Origin: Candidatus Aquidulcis sp.
GTDB lineage: Bacteria > Chloroflexota > Anaerolineae > Anaerolineales > UBA4823
DNA length: 39,978 nucleotides
NCBI GenBank assembly: GCA_020723385.1
Contig: DYIZ01000046.1
Location: 1-39,978, forward strand
Reading direction: 5' to 3'
Shown here: positions 1-8,194 of the stretch, piece by piece
Position numbering within the stretch: the stretch's first letter is position 1
How the letters are laid out: the number at the start of each line of letters is the position of its first letter
Notes under the pieces: generated by a model
Databases searched by the model: none
What the model was told of the DNA's origin: nothing
Seen by the model: only the letters and a program-made list of their open reading frames with translations
Translations under genes and position numbers: made by a program

Positions 1-2757
1 ACTGCAATGGTCGGGGTCGCTGGGGGCGCAGGCCTTGGCGGTAAGGGTCGTTTGCGCGTCAATCCCAACGTGGGTTGATGGATAAACGGCGGTGAACGCG
101 CCGCTCGCCGCAGCGGTGGTGGAAATCACTTCCACGCCGTTTTCGTACACCCGGATGAGCGCGCCCCCCTGGGCCATGCCGCTCAGAGTGACGCTGCCCG
201 CCGGGTCGGGGCAAATCTCGCCATTGCCAGGGGAGATGATCAGCGGGGGGAAGAGCGGCACTGCGGTGGCCGCCAGGAGATCGAAGTGGAAGCCGGCCGC
301 GTTGAGTTCAGCTTGATTGACCAAGTCGCGGCCTGGCTCCGGCTGGGCGTACAGGGTGGAAAGCTGAATTTCACCCGATTGGCCCACCGCCACGGGGGAG
401 GCGGTCTGCCAGGTGAGGGTCTGACCCTGCTGGGTGAAGCTCATCTCCGTGTTATGGTTTTCGTACACGAGATCGAGTTCTGCCGGAAGGGTATCGGTTA
501 TCGAGATCGTGAGGGCGGGCGGGTTAGGATCGGGGCTGCCATAGTAGTAACGCAGCAAGTAGCGCTGCCGCAGCAAGCCAAGCGGTTCGCCGCCCTCCGG
601 GTCGGGCAAGATGACCCACTGGGGGGCAAAGGCCACCTTCTCGGCGGCGAAATCCTCCCCAAGGAGGTAGGGATACTCGTCGGCGCCGAGGTCGGGAGCG
701 GTTCCAGCCGGGAGGGGGCGGGCGTCGCCGTCAATATCGTCGGTCGCGCCGGCGTCCACACCCTGCCCCAGCCCCGCCGAGTAGCGGGTGATGTGATAAC
801 CGTCAACGTCGAAACCCGCCGGGCCTTCGATGTGCCCGGTTTCGTTCACCGCGCCGATGATGTCGGTGGTGTTGCGATCCCACAGCGCCTGCGCCAGGTT
901 CGCTATACCGTTTGCGCCCACGCTCAAGCCGGTGGTGTTCTGTGCGAAGATGGTGTTGGTGATCGCCAGGGTGGCGCCGCCCATGACGTAAATGCCGGTG
1001 CCATCACGCGCCAGGGTGAGATGGCTGCCATCCAGGCTGGCGCCTGTTTGGAGGTGAATGGCAGTTCCGGGGTTGTCAGTGAGCGCCAAATTTTGCATGG
1101 CTACCTGGATATTGTCGTTGATTTTTATGGCGCGTCCACTCGTATCGTGGATGCGGCAGTGGTGAACCGTCACATCCGACGATGCGATGTACAGGCCGTT
1201 GCCCGCGCCGCCCGCCGAGCCGCCATAGCCGATGTCGCAGTAGGCCAGGCTGGCATGGGAACCGCTTTGCAGACTGATCGCCGCCCAGTCGCCGGGCTGC
1301 GGGGCGGCAGACTGCGAGGTAAAAGTGACAGGAAGAGCAGGTGTGCCTTCGGCAACCAGACTGCCGTAGACGTTCATGCCTGTGTTGCCAGCAAATTTGA
1401 TAGTTGTTCCGGCGGTCACGGTCAGGGTATAACCGGCATTCACGTTACCCCCGCCATAGTAGATGGGCGCGCCGTTCAGGGCAATTGGGCTGCCATCCAG
1501 GGTCATATCTCGATCCACGTGGCTGGGAGGAATCCACAGGACATCTACATTGTTGTCGTGCAGCCAGACATTTGTGTAACTGGGGTTCTGGGCAATCGTA
1601 CTCTGGCGGAGGGGATAATTCTGGGGGTTATGGTCAATCTCCACATCCTCGAACAGCGGGGTAAGCCCCGTCCCCTGGATGTAAACCGGATGCCCATTGG
1701 TATCGTGAATGCGGCAGTGTCGCACCGTCACATCCGATGTCTGAATGTGAAGGCCGATGCTGGATCCACCCGGCGCGCCGCCGTAGGCAATGTCGCAGTA
1801 TGCCAGCCGCCCGCGGGAACCGCTTTCCAGACTGATCGCCCCCCAATCGCCGGGAAGAGGGGCTGCCGACTGTGTCGTGAAGGTGACGGGTGAGGTAGGG
1901 CTGCCTTCGGCGACCAGGCCGCCAATCACATTCAAGGTTCTGTTGCCAGCCATCTTGATGGTTGTCCCGGCGGTCACGGTCAGCGTGCTGCCTGCATTCA
2001 CGTTGCCACCCTCATAGTAAATGGGTGCGCCATTTAGAGCTGCCGGGCTGCCATCCAGAGTCACATTTCGATCCACATTACTGAGAGGGATCCACAAGGC
2101 ATCTACATTGTTGTCGTGCAGCCAGACATTTGTGTAACTGGGGTTCTGGGCAATCGTACTCTGGCGGAGGGGATAATTCTGGGGGTTATGGTCAATCTCC
2201 ACATCCTCGAACAGCGGGGTAAGCCCCATCCCCTGGATATAAACCGGATGCCCATTGGTATCGTGAATACGGCAGTGGCTCACCGTCACATCCGAAGTTT
2301 GGATGTGGAGGCCGATGCTGGAGCCGCCCGGCGCGCCGGCATAAGCCACGTCACAATAGGCCAGCCGTCCACGGGAACCGCTCTGAAAATTGATTGCCCC
2401 CCAATCGCCGGGTTGAGGGGTGGCGCTCGATGAAGTAAACGTAATCGGTTGGGAGCTTGTACCCTCGGCAACCAGCACGCCGTTGACATTCATGGCCTGG
2501 TTCCCATTGACAAGGATTTCCGCGCCGCCCTCGATCGTCAGTGTGACCCCCGCGGCCACAGTTAAACTGCTGACGATATGCGGGTTGTCAGCCGCGCACC
2601 ATTCCTGGCTGAAAGAAATTGTGCCGCTGTGCGGCCCGGCGACGCAGGCATCCGGCCCGGCGTGGGCTGGCTCAGGCATCAGCAACAGCAGCCACAGGCA
2701 GGCCAATGCCAGCCCCAAGCAAAGTGGAATGATCACAGACAGTCCTCGGGTATTCAT
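1..2757 (-). CDS. Secreted right-handed beta-helix repeat protein (5' part, continues past position 1)
   Basis: The frame is open from an ATG at 2757, preceded by AGGAGG about 7 nt upstream, down to position 1 with no stop, so at least 919 residues are encoded and the C-terminus lies outside the window. Residues 1-33 are a Sec signal peptide with a likely cleavage after AHA. Next come parallel beta-helix modules in a 186-residue tandem repeat, recognisable by VTVSHCRIHDTNG-type lines. A DGDARP...PDLGADEY stretch, typical of the end of secreted beta-helix domains, lies near residues 672-697. It is followed by a DUF11-like segment (ITDTLPAELDLVYE) and an Ig-like stalk. The protein is probably cell-surface or extracellular; its ligand or substrate is unknown. 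No catalytic pectate-lyase residues could be assigned. A long plus-strand frame through this gene is an antisense shadow. Confidence 0.85.
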   Translation of the reverse strand, partial: MNTRGLSVIIPLCLGLALACLWLLLLMPEPAHAGPDACVAGPHSGTISFSQEWCAADNPHIVSSLTVAAGVTLTIEGGAEILVNGNQAMNVNGVLVAEGTSSQPITFTSSSATPQPGDWGAINFQSGSRGRLAYCDVAYAGAPGGSSIGLHIQTSDVTVSHCRIHDTNGHPVYIQGMGLTPLFEDVEIDHNPQNYPLRQSTIAQNPSYTNVWLHDNNVDALWIPLSNVDRNVTLDGSPAALNGAPIYYEGGNVNAGSTLTVTAGTTIKMAGNRTLNVIGGLVAEGSPTSPVTFTTQSAAPLPGDWGAISLESGSRGRLAYCDIAYGGAPGGSSIGLHIQTSDVTVRHCRIHDTNGHPVYIQGTGLTPLFEDVEIDHNPQNYPLRQSTIAQNPSYTNVWLHDNNVDVLWIPPSHVDRDMTLDGSPIALNGAPIYYGGGNVNAGYTLTVTAGTTIKFAGNTGMNVYGSLVAEGTPALPVTFTSQSAAPQPGDWAAISLQSGSHASLAYCDIGYGGSAGGAGNGLYIASSDVTVHHCRIHDTSGRAIKINDNIQVAMQNLALTDNPGTAIHLQTGASLDGSHLTLARDGTGIYVMGGATLAITNTIFAQNTTGLSVGANGIANLAQALWDRNTTDIIGAVNETGHIEGPAGFDVDGYHITRYSAGLGQGVDAGATDDIDGDARPLPAGTAPDLGADEYPYLLGEDFAAEKVAFAPQWVILPDPEGGEPLGLLRQRYLLRYYYGSPDPNPPALTISITDTLPAELDLVYENHNTEMSFTQQGQTLTWQTASPVAVGQSGEIQLSTLYAQPEPGRDLVNQAELNAAGFHFDLLAATAVPLFPPLIISPGNGEICPDPAGSVTLSGMAQGGALIRVYENGVEVISTTAAASGAFTAVYPSTHVGIDAQTTLTAKACAPSDPDHCS
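1142..2335 (-). repeat. 558-bp in-frame tandem repeat within the beta-helix gene
   Basis: Matching landmarks recur at a constant 558-bp offset (186 codons): a GTATCGTG-type sequence at 1142 and 1700, and ATCTACATTG at 1543 and 2101. Two copies are near-identical, with 1542-1669 and 2100-2227 matching base for base over about 128 bp. The third copy (around 1142-1340) is more diverged. Confidence 0.8.
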
Positions 2758-2852
2758 AGGATGTTCCTCCTGAAAGATACGATAACTGGACTTTGGCCCG
2801 GATTCTCTATCGGCTCTGCAGCTATTGCTACTCAGCCAGCCGTCAACGTTTC

Positions 2853-2874
2853 GAAACCCGCTTCAGCGGGTTTC
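2853..2874. repeat. Perfect palindrome with TTCA loop
   Basis: GAAACCCGC and GCGGGTTTC form a 9-bp perfect stem around a TTCA loop. It lies between the small ORF and the beta-helix gene, beside a second palindrome with the same loop at 2886-2907. There is no clear T-run, so a terminator role is uncertain. It resembles a small dispersed palindromic repeat. Confidence 0.6.
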
Positions 2875-2882
2875 TGGCCTTT

Positions 2883-3149
2883 TCAGCCGCCGATTTCAAT
2901 CGGCGGCGGGGGCGGCTGAATAGTAACCTGCGACTTATCAATGGCGGCGGGTTGAGCAACTGCCTCTGACGCGCCAGCTTCGTCTGTCGAATGCGCAATG
3001 GCGCGCAGCAAGGCCACCAGGCTGTATTCGCCGGTGAAGGTGTGATCTGCTCCGCTGGACACATCGCAGAGGATGCCGCGCAATGTCCCCGGCTCATTCT
3101 GATCTATCAGCAAACGCAGGATTAGGGTGACAGTGGTACGCACAGTCAC
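2883..3149 (-). CDS. Small conserved-looking hypothetical protein (88 aa)
   Basis: The 88-residue protein starts at a GTG (3149); a second GTG at 3143 is possible and neither has a strong ribosome site. The N-terminal half (TVTLILRLLIDQNEPGTLRG, then FTGEYSLVALLRAI) reads as a compact amphipathic alpha/beta unit. I recall similar short proteins from Anaerolineae, but that is memory, not a search. Residues 60-88 are low-complexity and end in a Pro-run and IEIGG encoded by a palindromic repeat, so the tail may be a recent extension. Function is unknown. It lies 125 bp upstream of the beta-helix gene on the same strand. Confidence 0.5.
   Translation of the reverse strand: MTVRTTVTLILRLLIDQNEPGTLRGILCDVSSGADHTFTGEYSLVALLRAIAHSTDEAGASEAVAQPAAIDKSQVTIQPPPPPIEIGG
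2886..2907. repeat. Second perfect palindrome with TTCA loop
   Basis: GCCGCCGAT and ATCGGCGGC form a 9-bp perfect stem around TTCA. It overlaps the last codons of the small ORF at 2883-3149, so it supplies that protein's Pro-rich IEIGG tail. Confidence 0.6.
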
Positions 3150-3284
3150 AAATTACCAGGATAGACTGACAAAAAACTGACTTTCCCCCTAACCCGCATA
3201 AAGCGGAACCACCTGAACCTCATCTCAGAATTGCGGATAAAGAACATCCGTGTGCTTTTTCTGCAAAGAACATTTGGGTTAGGC

Positions 3285-5195
3285 CTATTGCAATGACTGA
3301 TAAAGCGCTTTCAACTCCCCAGTTGGCTCGATGCTAAATTCCTCTTGCAGGCGGCTTTCCAAATCCCGATAGAGGCGTAAAGCTGTGATGCGGTCTTGCA
3401 TGTGGATGCAAGCCTGCATACCAATCAACACCGCCTGCTCCAGCCAGGGATCTTCGGTCAGAACTCGCCTGCAGAAATCCAGAGCTTGTGCGTGTTGACC
3501 TGCCTGCAAAGCTTGCCTGGCGACAATCAGCAATGCCCGCAAATAGTGCTGGATCAATAACTCTCGTTTGCAGGAAGCCCAATCATGATAACGATCTTTT
3601 GGGAAGGGTTCGCCTGGATAATGAGAGATCGCTTCTTCCCATTCCCCCTGGCTGAAATGCGCCTCGAAGGTCTCGAAATCCACCTGTGAGCCAGGCGGCA
3701 AAAACAAGGTGACCTGTCCCTCTTCGACGATGAGATACCGCGAGGGAAATTTATCGGGCAGATCGGGTTCCAACGCCCTCCGCAGAGCCGAGGTTGCCTG
3801 GTGAAAAAAGGGGGTGGCTGCCGAGAGGGATTTCTCGGGCCACAGGGCCGCGATGATCTGCTCGCGGGATAGGGACCGGCCAGGGCTGATGAGCAGCAGG
3901 CGGAACAACTCGCCGGCCTGTCGCCGCCAGGCAGCCGCCTCTATCTGCCTGCCCTGGCGGTAAACATCAAAGCTCCCCAGAGTGGCAATACGCAGCGGCG
4001 GCGGCGGTACACTCGCCAGGTGATCGAGCAGCATGGCAGTTACCGACTGTATGTGGGGATCGTTGTGGCTCAAGTAATGGGCGAGAAGTGGAAAAGCCAG
4101 CACTCGTTCGCGTTCCAATAGATAACTGAAGTTGCCACTGACTATGAGAGAGACTGCTTCGAGGTAAGCTGAGTCAGCCTCGGGGCGCGCCTGTTGGTAA
4201 AGCAGGGCGGCTAATAGCAAGCTGGCGCGCGCCAGATCGTAAGTCTGCTGCCGGGCGCCTAAATCTTGGATCGCCAGGCGTAAGTCGCTTTCGGCAGCGA
4301 GCAGGTCCCCTTTCAGCCAGGTCGAACGCCCACGCTCGATCAGCGTACGGCCTGACATGCGCCGGGTTCCCATACGATTAGCCCATGCTACCGCGTCATT
4401 TGCCCACTCGTAAGCGGCAGAAGCATTGCCGGCCATTTGGTGGTAACTGCTCAGTCCCATACGCAGGAAAACATTCAAACCAAGGTCGCCTGTAGCCTCG
4501 GCAATGGAGCGAGCCTGCGCGTAAAAGGAAAATGCTGTGGGCAAATCACCCTCAGCCTGGGCCAGGGTAGCGCACAGCCAGGCATGATATCCCTGGTGGG
4601 GTAAATTGCCCGGGACCAGCCTGACTAATCTGTTTAGCACCTGACGAGCCTGGTCAAACTGGCCTTTGTTCAGGTGCATGAAGGTCAACGAGACCAGGAT
4701 CGAGACCAGGAAAGGCGAATGGTCTCGGGTTGCAATACGGTCGGCCTCATTCTCTGCGGCGAAGGCCAGGTCGAACTGCCCCCGGAGGGCGTAGACACAA
4801 ACGGCCAGGTTGTGCAGTGTGCTCAGGAGTGCGCGGTCAAAACTGATCCGGCGGCACAGGTCGGCGGCGGCCAGGTAGCACGATTCGGCTTCATCCAGCG
4901 AACCAGTCTCCATGGCGTGGTGGCCGAGCAGGATGAGCGCAGACGCTCGCGGGCGCGACTCTTGCCCGGCGAGAGCCAAGGCCTCGTTTGCGGCAGCCTG
5001 CATCTCGGGAAAGTGACCCAGGCGATAGAGCACTTCGCCGACGCGCACCAACGCGTTCGACATGCCATCCGAATCGCCAGCCGAGCGGAATTGCTCGAGG
5101 GCCTTGCGCGCCCTTTCGAGCGCCGCGCCCATCTGGCCCGAGCGTTCGAGGTCAATACTTTCAGCAAGCAATGGGGCAACATCAGCGTTTTGCAT
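3285..5195 (-). CDS. TPR/BTAD transcriptional regulator (SARP-like C-terminus)
   Basis: A 636-residue protein starting at ATG 5195 (GGAAG upstream); a GTG one codon earlier is the alternative. Residues 1-380 are alpha-helical TPR-like repeats with alternating small and aromatic residues. Residues about 401-500 (LRIATLGSFDVYRQG, LSREQIIAALWPE) are an OmpR/SARP-type winged helix, and about 505-637 a bacterial transcriptional activator domain ending EEFSIEPTGELKALYQSL. The order is inverted compared with classical SARPs, where the DNA-binding domain is N-terminal. There is no kinase or P-loop domain. It is presumably a cytoplasmic activator that senses a signal through the TPR half. Its start lies 33 bp after the stop of the small secreted protein upstream, so the two are probably co-transcribed. 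The target genes cannot be read from the sequence; the divergent TPR/lipoprotein operon is a candidate. Confidence 0.85.
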   Translation of the reverse strand: MQNADVAPLLAESIDLERSGQMGAALERARKALEQFRSAGDSDGMSNALVRVGEVLYRLGHFPEMQAAANEALALAGQESRPRASALILLGHHAMETGSLDEAESCYLAAADLCRRISFDRALLSTLHNLAVCVYALRGQFDLAFAAENEADRIATRDHSPFLVSILVSLTFMHLNKGQFDQARQVLNRLVRLVPGNLPHQGYHAWLCATLAQAEGDLPTAFSFYAQARSIAEATGDLGLNVFLRMGLSSYHQMAGNASAAYEWANDAVAWANRMGTRRMSGRTLIERGRSTWLKGDLLAAESDLRLAIQDLGARQQTYDLARASLLLAALLYQQARPEADSAYLEAVSLIVSGNFSYLLERERVLAFPLLAHYLSHNDPHIQSVTAMLLDHLASVPPPPLRIATLGSFDVYRQGRQIEAAAWRRQAGELFRLLLISPGRSLSREQIIAALWPEKSLSAATPFFHQATSALRRALEPDLPDKFPSRYLIVEEGQVTLFLPPGSQVDFETFEAHFSQGEWEEAISHYPGEPFPKDRYHDWASCKRELLIQHYLRALLIVARQALQAGQHAQALDFCRRVLTEDPWLEQAVLIGMQACIHMQDRITALRLYRDLESRLQEEFSIEPTGELKALYQSLQ

Positions 5196-5228
5196 CACAC
5201 GGCTTCCGTTTCGACTTGGCCTTTTTAA

Positions 5229-5414
5229 TCATTTTGGAACAGGAACTGCGGTAGATGTTGGCGTTGGGGACTCTTGCCTGAGTATTACCGGGAGATAACC
5301 AGAAGACTGAACGGTTGGGGTATGCGGTGCAGCCCTGCCCCCCAAAAGTCCACTCGATGCGATGATGATAGCAACAATGCCAACAGCGATGATCAGCCAT
5401 TTTGCGCTTTTCAT
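5229..5414 (-). CDS. Small secreted or membrane-anchored protein with YLPVILR motif
   Basis: A 61-residue protein with a strong ribosome site (AGGAGG, 6 nt before ATG 5414), which makes it a real gene despite its size. Residues 3-24 are a hydrophobic signal or anchor segment. The rest is a short extracellular tail with a YLPVILR motif and a Pro-Thr-Ser stretch, ending in VPVPK. YLP-L/V motifs beside PT-rich linkers are common in secreted Chloroflexota proteins (from memory). It is the first gene of a likely two-gene unit with the TPR/BTAD regulator. Function unknown; a surface peptide or sensor partner for the regulator would fit. Confidence 0.6.
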   Translation of the reverse strand: MKSAKWLIIAVGIVAIIIASSGLLGGRAAPHTPTVQSSGYLPVILRQESPTPTSTAVPVPK

Positions 5415-5530
5415 ACGATACCTCCTGCTGTTGCATTGATATAGGCTTGTTCAAGAACCCATTTGACTTTGCTTATTATATACCCGGCGCGCTGATTACA
5501 CCCCGGTGACAATCGCCCGCTAAATGTCAC

Positions 5531-5560
5531 TTGACACTGGCTTTTCGTTTACAGTAAACT
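5531..5560 (+). promoter_or_regulatory. Candidate sigma70-type promoter for the TPR/lipoprotein operon
   Basis: TTGACA (5531-5536) is followed after 18 bp by TAAACT (5555-5560), a perfect -35 with a weak -10. It lies about 85 bp before the first gene, in the 230-bp divergent intergenic region 5415-5644. On the other strand TATAAT (5480-5475) could be a -10 for the divergent gene, but no matching -35 was seen. Confidence 0.35.
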
Positions 5561-5644
5561 GGAAACATAATGTAGGCTTTGGGGAATGATCATGCACAAA
5601 AACCCTTTAGCTTCGCCAGAATAATTTGAGATATTCACTTCGCG

Positions 5645-8179
5645 GTGACGATCATCCTGATGATGATGGGTAAAATGACCGAACAAACCACACCTCCCGA
5701 CTCAGACCCGGTATTCATATCCGATGCCGGTATGAAAATCGAATCGGCTCAACTGCCTGCAACGGGGCTGGAGACACAATCGGCGGAAAACGATGCACCG
5801 CAAAGCCCGGTAGAGGCGGAAGTGGATGGGCTAATGAAACCCGATGTGTCGCCACCAGCCGATACCAAGAAGCCCCGGCTTATGCACAGAATTCCGCGCC
5901 AACTGTTGGCTGTGTTGTTGCTCCAATTGACCGGGTTTGGGCTTGGACTGTTTTACATCCGCCGCTGGCTGGCTGGGGTGGTCAACTTTCTAGCCACCCT
6001 CATTTTTGTCATTATAGCTTCTATGATGAATGCCTCCCATAACCCGGTTCTTTGGCTTGGTATTTTCGGCGGGTGGCTACTTGTAGGAACCGTCGCAGGT
6101 GGATGGGCAGCTTTTAGAACGCAGCGAACCGTCCCCGTTGGGGCGATTTATGGAGCATGGCGTCCTGCTCTCATGGCGTTGATCCTCCTCGGGGTTGAGC
6201 TCGGAGGAATAGTGGGATTTACCGCCCTCGGGAAAAACGAATTTACCGCCGGTATGGCAGCCTATCAATCCGCCGACTGCCGTTCAGCTTTGCAGCGTTT
6301 CCACACCCTCTCGACATTCTTCGAATTGACTTTCGATCCAAATATAACCACTGCCGATGACAAAGCACATGAATGTAGTTTGCTTGTCTATGGTGAGACT
6401 CTCTTGGATCAGGGCGAGTACGATAAAGCTATTACTGCTTATAACACCTACCTCAGCCAATACCCACAAGGCCAACTGGCGTCTGTCACGCTGGAAAGTA
6501 TCAGTCAAGCATACAGCGACTGGGCAAACGCGCTTTACGATTCGGGTGACTACCCGGGCGCGCTCGAAAAGTGCTACGCCATCATCACAGGTTATCCTGA
6601 AACGCCAGCCGGAAAGCAGATCAGTTTGTTGACGGCTGAAGCTTATGTGGCCTGGGCAAGCCAACTCTCAGCTCAAGGGGATTATCCAACAGCTTATCAG
6701 CAATACCGGATAGTACTCGATCAATTCCCCACTTCGCCTGCCAGAGATACTGCTGATGCTCAAACAGCTATACTTCTGGATGAATGGGCTGTAAAACTGG
6801 TGAACCAGGGCGATTACGCTGATGCGATTAATAAATACCTGACCATCATGAGTTTCTATCCCAATACACCTTTCGACCTGAGTGCAGCTCAGGCTGCATC
6901 GGAAACTTACGCCCAATGGGCTGACGAATTGTCCGAGGCTGAAGACTATGACCAAGCCATCGCACAATACCTGGGTGTTATGGGCTGTTGCTCGGAGACG
7001 CCTGTCGGGCTGCAAGCCCCTGAGATGATAGCAACGATTTACAGTGCCTGGGCAAATGATCTGAGCCAACAAGGTAACTACGCTGCCGCTGTCGAGAAAT
7101 ACCAAATTTTACGAGGCTATTACCCCGATACACTTGTCGCGGCGCAGATAGATGATCAGCTTGCTGCAGCCTATATCGGGTGGGCAGCCGACTTGCAACG
7201 TCAAGGCGATTTTGCTTCAGCGATTGGCAAGTATCAAGTAGTTCTGGATTATTACGCTGCTACATCTGCGGCCGAGCAATCTGTCGTCTCGATGGCGCAA
7301 GCATATCTCGGTTGGGCGAATCAGCTCTTTAGCAAAGGTCAGTATCAGGAGGCCATCAGTAAATATTTAATCATACTCGATGAATATCCCCAGTCTCTTG
7401 CAGCGGTTGAAGCCGCCGATGCCTTGCCGGGTGTTTATGTCGCCTTGGGCTCCAGCCTCCAACAAACAAGCAGTTATATGGAAGCTATCGAAAAATACAC
7501 CATTGCTCTTAACTATTTTACGAACTCTGCCGCGTTCACTGCAACGCAAACAGCTATCGGAAGCGCTTATACCGACTGGGGCATCCAACTCACTGAGCAA
7601 GATAAATTTACCGCCGCAATCAGAAAATTTTATGCTGCTCAAGAGGTAACAACCGACCCGTCTATCATAGAAATTGCCCAACAAGGCTATGATGATGCAT
7701 TGTGGGGATTGGCAGTGGATACAAACGGCGAGGGCAAGCAATTGCTGGAAGCCGCGCTGGTCAATGCCTGCGCTGGCCTGCCCGCAATTTCACCTGCGGT
7801 TGGGCTTGGAGCCGAATGGTCGGCCAAGGCTTTGGTATGTAGCGATTCGGATCTAACCCTGCCTAATGACCTCATGGCGACCAATCCGGCTAGTTTTGCC
7901 TATGCAGTGGGAAAAGAAATTGGCGCCAATCCATTTGGGATGTGCCTGTACTTTGATAGTAAAAATAAGCCATATTGGCTTATTCTCCAACAATTATGGG
8001 TAAGGGCAATTGTATATAGCTCGCAAACTGGAGAGCTGGTTTTCCAGAAAACCCTGACTGGCTCTGAACCGCCGGGATGCCCTCGTTTGGCCAAGTTCTC
8101 ATCGGACACCGAATACCTGACCGGCTCTGAACCGTCGAATGACGACATCATTACCTGGTTGCGCGAAATCATCCAGTAG
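5645..8179 (+). CDS. Membrane-anchored tetratricopeptide repeat protein
   Basis: An 844-residue protein if the GTG at 5645 is used. ATGs at 5660 and 5675 are alternatives, and none has a good ribosome site. Residues 1-80 are acidic, Pro-rich and probably cytoplasmic. Four hydrophobic segments follow near 86-106, 109-127, 133-155 and 174-194. Residues about 200-620 hold some nine TPR-like units with a period near 44 residues and the consensus WA-L-QGDY-AI-KY-IL-YP-TP. The C-terminal 180 residues form a separate domain of unknown fold, with a repeated LTGSEP motif near the end. TPR arrays of this kind usually scaffold protein complexes. It is followed 15 bp later by a lipoprotein gene, so both products probably act at the cell envelope. 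Confidence 0.8.
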   Translation: MTIILMMMGKMTEQTTPPDSDPVFISDAGMKIESAQLPATGLETQSAENDAPQSPVEAEVDGLMKPDVSPPADTKKPRLMHRIPRQLLAVLLLQLTGFGLGLFYIRRWLAGVVNFLATLIFVIIASMMNASHNPVLWLGIFGGWLLVGTVAGGWAAFRTQRTVPVGAIYGAWRPALMALILLGVELGGIVGFTALGKNEFTAGMAAYQSADCRSALQRFHTLSTFFELTFDPNITTADDKAHECSLLVYGETLLDQGEYDKAITAYNTYLSQYPQGQLASVTLESISQAYSDWANALYDSGDYPGALEKCYAIITGYPETPAGKQISLLTAEAYVAWASQLSAQGDYPTAYQQYRIVLDQFPTSPARDTADAQTAILLDEWAVKLVNQGDYADAINKYLTIMSFYPNTPFDLSAAQAASETYAQWADELSEAEDYDQAIAQYLGVMGCCSETPVGLQAPEMIATIYSAWANDLSQQGNYAAAVEKYQILRGYYPDTLVAAQIDDQLAAAYIGWAADLQRQGDFASAIGKYQVVLDYYAATSAAEQSVVSMAQAYLGWANQLFSKGQYQEAISKYLIILDEYPQSLAAVEAADALPGVYVALGSSLQQTSSYMEAIEKYTIALNYFTNSAAFTATQTAIGSAYTDWGIQLTEQDKFTAAIRKFYAAQEVTTDPSIIEIAQQGYDDALWGLAVDTNGEGKQLLEAALVNACAGLPAISPAVGLGAEWSAKALVCSDSDLTLPNDLMATNPASFAYAVGKEIGANPFGMCLYFDSKNKPYWLILQQLWVRAIVYSSQTGELVFQKTLTGSEPPGCPRLAKFSSDTEYLTGSEPSNDDIITWLREIIQ

Positions 8180-8194
8180 TAGAGGAGCAATACT

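Noticed and set aside
286-1893. Long plus-strand open frame of 535 codons
   Set aside because: It runs antisense to the beta-helix gene, whose frame has a signal peptide, a strong ribosome site and family motifs. The plus-strand translation has no recognisable domains and repeats only because the opposite strand repeats.
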